Positions 58,994 to 62,465 of a stretch of DNA of 62,465 nucleotides are shown here, piece by piece; position 1 is the first letter of the stretch; every line of letters starts with the position of its first letter. A program made the translations under genes and the position numbers. Below the pieces are notes generated by a model. That model did no database searches. It was given only the letters and a program-made list of their open reading frames with translations, and had not been told where the DNA came from. This DNA is from an uncultured Nitratifractor sp. (GTDB lineage: Bacteria; Campylobacterota; Campylobacteria; Campylobacterales; Sulfurovaceae), in NCBI GenBank assembly GCA_913054475.1, contig CAJXJF010000002.1, positions 1 to 62,465 of the forward strand, given 5' to 3'.

Positions 58994-60220
58994 ATGATGG
59001 ATAATTTTGAATTCGAAATAGAAAGAGAAGATTGTATAAGCGAAGGAGCGAAAATCAAGGCCATCGGAGTCGGTGGAGGCGGTGGAAATATGATCAACCA
59101 TATGATCGGTGAGGGAGTTAGTGGCATAGACCTCATTGCCGCCAATACCGATGCTCAGGCATTGGCGACTTCTCAGGCGCCGGTGAAGATTCAGCTTGGA
59201 GTCAATATCACCAGAGGGCTTGGAGCGGGAATGAAGCCGGAGGTTGGAAGAGAAGCGGCTATGGAGAACTATAGCGAGCTCAAAGATACGCTTGCCGGTG
59301 CCGATATCGTATTTATCTCCGCAGGTTTGGGAGGCGGTACCGGTACGGGTGCCGCACCGGTGATAGCACAGGCGGCCAAAGAGGTGGGCGCTCTGACTGT
59401 ATCGGTAGTGACCAATCCCTTTAAATTCGAAGGTCGTAAACGCTCGAGACTCGCCAAGGAAGGGCTGGAAGAGCTCAAAAAAGAGAGTGATTCCATAATA
59501 GTCGTTCCCAATGAAAAACTCCTCTCCATTGTCGAAAAGAATCTCGGTCTCAAAGAGAGCTTCAGGCTGGTCGATGATGTACTCTGCCAGGCGGTTACGG
59601 GAATCTCGAATGTGATAATCTCTCATGGCCCCAACGATATCAACCTCGACTTCGCCGATGTCAAGACAGTCATGAGTCATAGGGGTCTTGCTCTTATGGG
59701 TTCTGGAAGCTCCACAGGTTCGAATGCGGCATACGATGCCGCGAAGGCCGCCATAGACTCTCCACTTCTGGACAATATCTCCATCAACGGCGCGAAGGGT
59801 GTGCTCGTACACTTCCATATCCATCCAGACTATCCGCTCTTGCAGATTTCGGAAGCTATGGCGATTATAGAAGAACATGCCGACGAGGATGCGAATGTAA
59901 TTTTCGGTACCACTACCACAGCTGATCTCGAGATAGACGAAGTGAGAATAACTATCGTGGCTACAGGTTTTGAAGACCCCGATTCTATTCCGGCTTCCAG
60001 CTCTTCGGCACCGGCTTGCGAAAAAGCAGCAGTCGCCTCCGAAGTCCTTGCAGCTAAGAATACGCTTGTCAACGAGCCGAAAAAGACACAGGCCTTCGAT
60101 CCCAATCAACCATACCAGCCCAAATTCGGTGGAATGGGTAGAAGAGTGGTGGGCGGTTATGACGGTGATGAAGAGGACATCTTGGATGTGCCCACCTTCC
60201 TGCGCAAGCAGATGGATTGA
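58994..60220 (+). CDS. ftsZ: Cell division protein FtsZ
   Basis: IGVGGGGGNMINHMI, GLGGGTGTGAAPVIA, C-terminal DVPTFLRKQMD. Confidence 0.97.
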   Translation: MMDNFEFEIEREDCISEGAKIKAIGVGGGGGNMINHMIGEGVSGIDLIAANTDAQALATSQAPVKIQLGVNITRGLGAGMKPEVGREAAMENYSELKDTLAGADIVFISAGLGGGTGTGAAPVIAQAAKEVGALTVSVVTNPFKFEGRKRSRLAKEGLEELKKESDSIIVVPNEKLLSIVEKNLGLKESFRLVDDVLCQAVTGISNVIISHGPNDINLDFADVKTVMSHRGLALMGSGSSTGSNAAYDAAKAAIDSPLLDNISINGAKGVLVHFHIHPDYPLLQISEAMAIIEEHADEDANVIFGTTTTADLEIDEVRITIVATGFEDPDSIPASSSSAPACEKAAVASEVLAAKNTLVNEPKKTQAFDPNQPYQPKFGGMGRRVVGGYDGDEEDILDVPTFLRKQMD

Positions 60221-60227
60221 TTACCCG

Positions 60228-60246
60228 AGAAGGGACCCCCCCTTCT
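60228..60246 (+). terminator. Possible terminator hairpin after ftsZ
   Basis: AGAAGGG-acccc-CCCTTCT stem; T-rich stretch only further downstream. Confidence 0.4.
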
Positions 60247-60322
60247 TGTACCGATAGAGAAATATTCTTCTTTTTTCCAATATTATCTTTTTTCAAAAAA
60301 CGCTGATAGATAAAAATATGGA

Positions 60323-60955
60323 GTGAATATCGTGACATATATAAAAAAACTGAGTTCCATAGGGGCTGGTATAGGCATAGGAGTACTGCTCGCCGGGGGC
60401 TTGACAGCCTGTGAGCATAAGAGTGAAAAGGGTGTAGGAAACGCTGAAAGCGAAAAGAGAGCGGCATTCGTAGTCATAGAGGAGAGCGCTCCAGGTAAGT
60501 ACAAGATAGTCGAAGAGTTTCCCGCCAAAGAGACGAGAATCATACTCAAAAAACTCGATGGCACGGAAAAGGTACTCAGTAGAGAGGAGATGGACGAACT
60601 GATAAAGCAGGAGGCTGCCAAAATCGATGAAGGTAGATCCAACCTCACTAAAGAAAATGGTGCGCAAGTGGCTCAGCAAAGCGGTGGCATGGGACTGGGA
60701 GAAGCCATCCTCGCCAGCGCGGCAGGTGCCATCATAGGGTCGTGGATAGGCAGCAAGCTGTTCAACAATCCCAATTATCAGCACAATAGAAGAGCTGGTT
60801 ACAAGTCGCCTTCGACCTATAGTAGAAGTCTCAATAGCTTCGGCAAAAAATCATCTTCCGCTTCCAGGAGCTCTTCGGCTTCGAGAAGGAGCGGCTTTTT
60901 CGGCTCTTCGTCGAAATCTTCTTTTGGTAGGTATAGAGGCTCGTACGGTGGATAG
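60323..60955 (+). CDS. UPF0323 family lipoprotein
   Basis: GLTACEHK lipobox; AAFVVIEE...YKIVEEFPAKETRIILKKLDGTEKVLS; Gly-zipper, Ser/Arg/Gly-rich tail. Confidence 0.8.
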   Translation: MNIVTYIKKLSSIGAGIGIGVLLAGGLTACEHKSEKGVGNAESEKRAAFVVIEESAPGKYKIVEEFPAKETRIILKKLDGTEKVLSREEMDELIKQEAAKIDEGRSNLTKENGAQVAQQSGGMGLGEAILASAAGAIIGSWIGSKLFNNPNYQHNRRAGYKSPSTYSRSLNSFGKKSSSASRSSSASRRSGFFGSSSKSSFGRYRGSYGG

Positions 60956-60957
60956 AG

Positions 60958-62136
60958 ATGCTTAGAGTCAGAGAGTTGCAGGCTCTGGATAATTCATATC
61001 TGGAGGAGTTGGGTTTCTTATGGCATACGGACGAGGATGAGAGTCCCTATCTCGCGGATAGAGTCGTGGAGATAAGCGAAAGAGAGGCGGAGGCGTACTA
61101 CGAAGCCGGCAACGAACTATACGATATGTTCGTAGAGGCCGGGGAGTATGTGATAGAGAAAAATCTGCTGCATGAGATAGGAATACCGTTCAATCTGGCC
61201 GATATCGTCAAGAGGAGTTGGGAGAACGATATCCACTGGCATCTCTACGGCAGATTCGACCTCGCCGGAGGTATAGACGGCAGGGATATCAAACTTCTGG
61301 AGTTCAATGCAGATACACCGACAGCACTTTTCGAAACAGCAATAGTCCAGTGGGCGATGCTCAAGAGGAACGGACTCGACGAGATGAGGCAGTTCAATGT
61401 GGTGTACGAGAAGATATTGGAGAATTTCAAACGAATCGTCACGCTCGAAGAGAGTGTCGAGAGCTTTCATGAGAAGTATGAGGGGTGGAAATTTCTCTTC
61501 ACTTCCGTAAGAGGAAATGCCGAAGAGGAGAATACGGTAAAACTCCTGCAGTTTATCGCGGATGAGGCCGGTTTCGATACGGAGTTCGCGTATATCGATG
61601 AGATAGAGTTCTCTTCTACGGAGGGTATCTTTTACGAAGGGGTCAATTACGAACTCTGGTTCAAACTCATACCGTGGGAAGATATCGCTCTCGAAGAGCC
61701 GGATCTCGCTATGCTGCTTGGCTCGATAGTGAAAAATCAAAAGGCGATAATCTTTAATCCCGCCTACACTCTCATATTCCAGAGCAAAGCGATACTCAAA
61801 ATATTGTGGGATCTCTATCCTGGGCATCCGCTTTTGCTGGAGAGCTCTTTCGAAGCGCTCGATGGAGGATTGCAGGTGAAGAAACCCTTTTTCGGAAGAG
61901 AGGGGGGAAGCGTCGCCATATTGGAGGGCGATGGAAGCGTGGTAGTGGATATGCCGGGTGAATACGGAGCCTTCCCCTCTATCTATCAGAGATATTACGA
62001 ACTTCCTTCCGATTCGGAGGGGAGGCGCTATCAGGCCGGACTCTTCTACGCCTATGAATCGTGCGGACTCGGTTTCAGGATGGGTGGAGAGATATTGAAC
62101 AATATGTCCAAATTCGTAGGGCATATCATAGTGTGA
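60958..62136 (+). CDS. Glutathionylspermidine synthase-like ATP-grasp protein (GspS/YgiC family)
   Basis: WHLYGRFDLAGG, LLEFNADTPTALFETAIVQW, VKKPFFGREGGSVAI. Confidence 0.88.
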   Translation: MLRVRELQALDNSYLEELGFLWHTDEDESPYLADRVVEISEREAEAYYEAGNELYDMFVEAGEYVIEKNLLHEIGIPFNLADIVKRSWENDIHWHLYGRFDLAGGIDGRDIKLLEFNADTPTALFETAIVQWAMLKRNGLDEMRQFNVVYEKILENFKRIVTLEESVESFHEKYEGWKFLFTSVRGNAEEENTVKLLQFIADEAGFDTEFAYIDEIEFSSTEGIFYEGVNYELWFKLIPWEDIALEEPDLAMLLGSIVKNQKAIIFNPAYTLIFQSKAILKILWDLYPGHPLLLESSFEALDGGLQVKKPFFGREGGSVAILEGDGSVVVDMPGEYGAFPSIYQRYYELPSDSEGRRYQAGLFYAYESCGLGFRMGGEILNNMSKFVGHIIV

Positions 62137-62146
62137 AGTCTGTCGT

Positions 62147-62412
62147 ATGAACGGATATCTTCTACCCTTCGTACTATTCGTGGCTATAACGCTCGAATCT
62201 TTCAGATGACCCCCTCCTTTATGGATTTGCAGAAGGTCGAAGGTTATGCCGACAAGGTAGTCGTCGATAAATCGGAGAGAAAACTATATCTGATGCGAAA
62301 CGGCATAGCACTGGGGAGGAATCCAGACGGCGCCAAGGTCAGGCAGGGAGATAAAAAGACTCCAGAGGATGAATATATCCTCAATTTCAAATATGGACTT
62401 CGATGTTAAATC
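62147..62412 (+). pseudogene. Decayed L,D-transpeptidase (YkuD) gene
   Basis: Signal-peptide-like MNGYLLPFVLFVAITLESFR* in one frame; YADKVVVDKSERKLYLMRNG-IALGRNPDGAKVRQGDKKTPEDEYILNFKYG in another; ORF closed at the repeat. Confidence 0.75.
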
Positions 62413-62465
62413 CGCGACTAAAGTCGCGGCCCCGAGACGATTACAACTCTTCAGGGGCGGCGACT
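62404..62465. repeat. Second copy of the REP/BIME-like element (cut by window end)
   Basis: tgttaaatccgcgactaaagtcgcggcccc...aggggcggcgact shares both arms with 23-104 but has a different linker. Confidence 0.85.

Noticed and set aside
58973-60109. 378-aa minus-strand ORF
   Set aside because: Antisense to ftsZ; no recognizable motif.
61117-62124. 335-aa minus-strand ORF
   Set aside because: Antisense to the GspS/YgiC-like gene.

Overview
The window looks like ordinary chromosome of a Campylobacterota (epsilonproteobacterial) bacterium. Block-level evidence for this is the order rppH-lysC-hobA-holB-folP, tatB-tatC-queA, a UPF0323 lipoprotein next to a GspS/YgiC-like enzyme, and ppiD-like/ftsA/ftsZ. 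Purine-rich codon choice (AGA, ATA) and GH57 enzymes hint at a thermophilic or vent lineage, but this is inference. About 55 protein-coding genes are supported. I saw no rRNA, tRNA, CRISPR array or intact IS. Main accessory signals: (1) a REP/BIME-like double-hairpin repeat at both window edges, the right copy truncating an already decayed L,D-transpeptidase gene; (2) a six-gene alpha-glucan/sugar-phosphate operon (PFK, lone CBM48 protein, NTP-transferase/PMM-like fusion, two GH57 enzymes, GalT); (3) a phosphorelay cluster with a NIT-domain hybrid kinase carrying one canonical and two degenerate receivers, a CheY-like protein, and a 791-aa acidic protein with about nine copies of a DEEL(M/F)xLLDI motif plus a degenerate and a catalytic Hpt domain; (4) a two-component system next to a secreted repeat protein and a TSP3-type beta-barrel; (5) IS1380 and IS256 relics, the latter reduced to about 268 bp with both inverted repeats; (6) a spherulin-4/GH135-like protein with DUF4214 domains; (7) a TatC with a ~115-aa insertion in its first periplasmic loop. 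All functional names come from motif and sequence recognition only; no searches were run.
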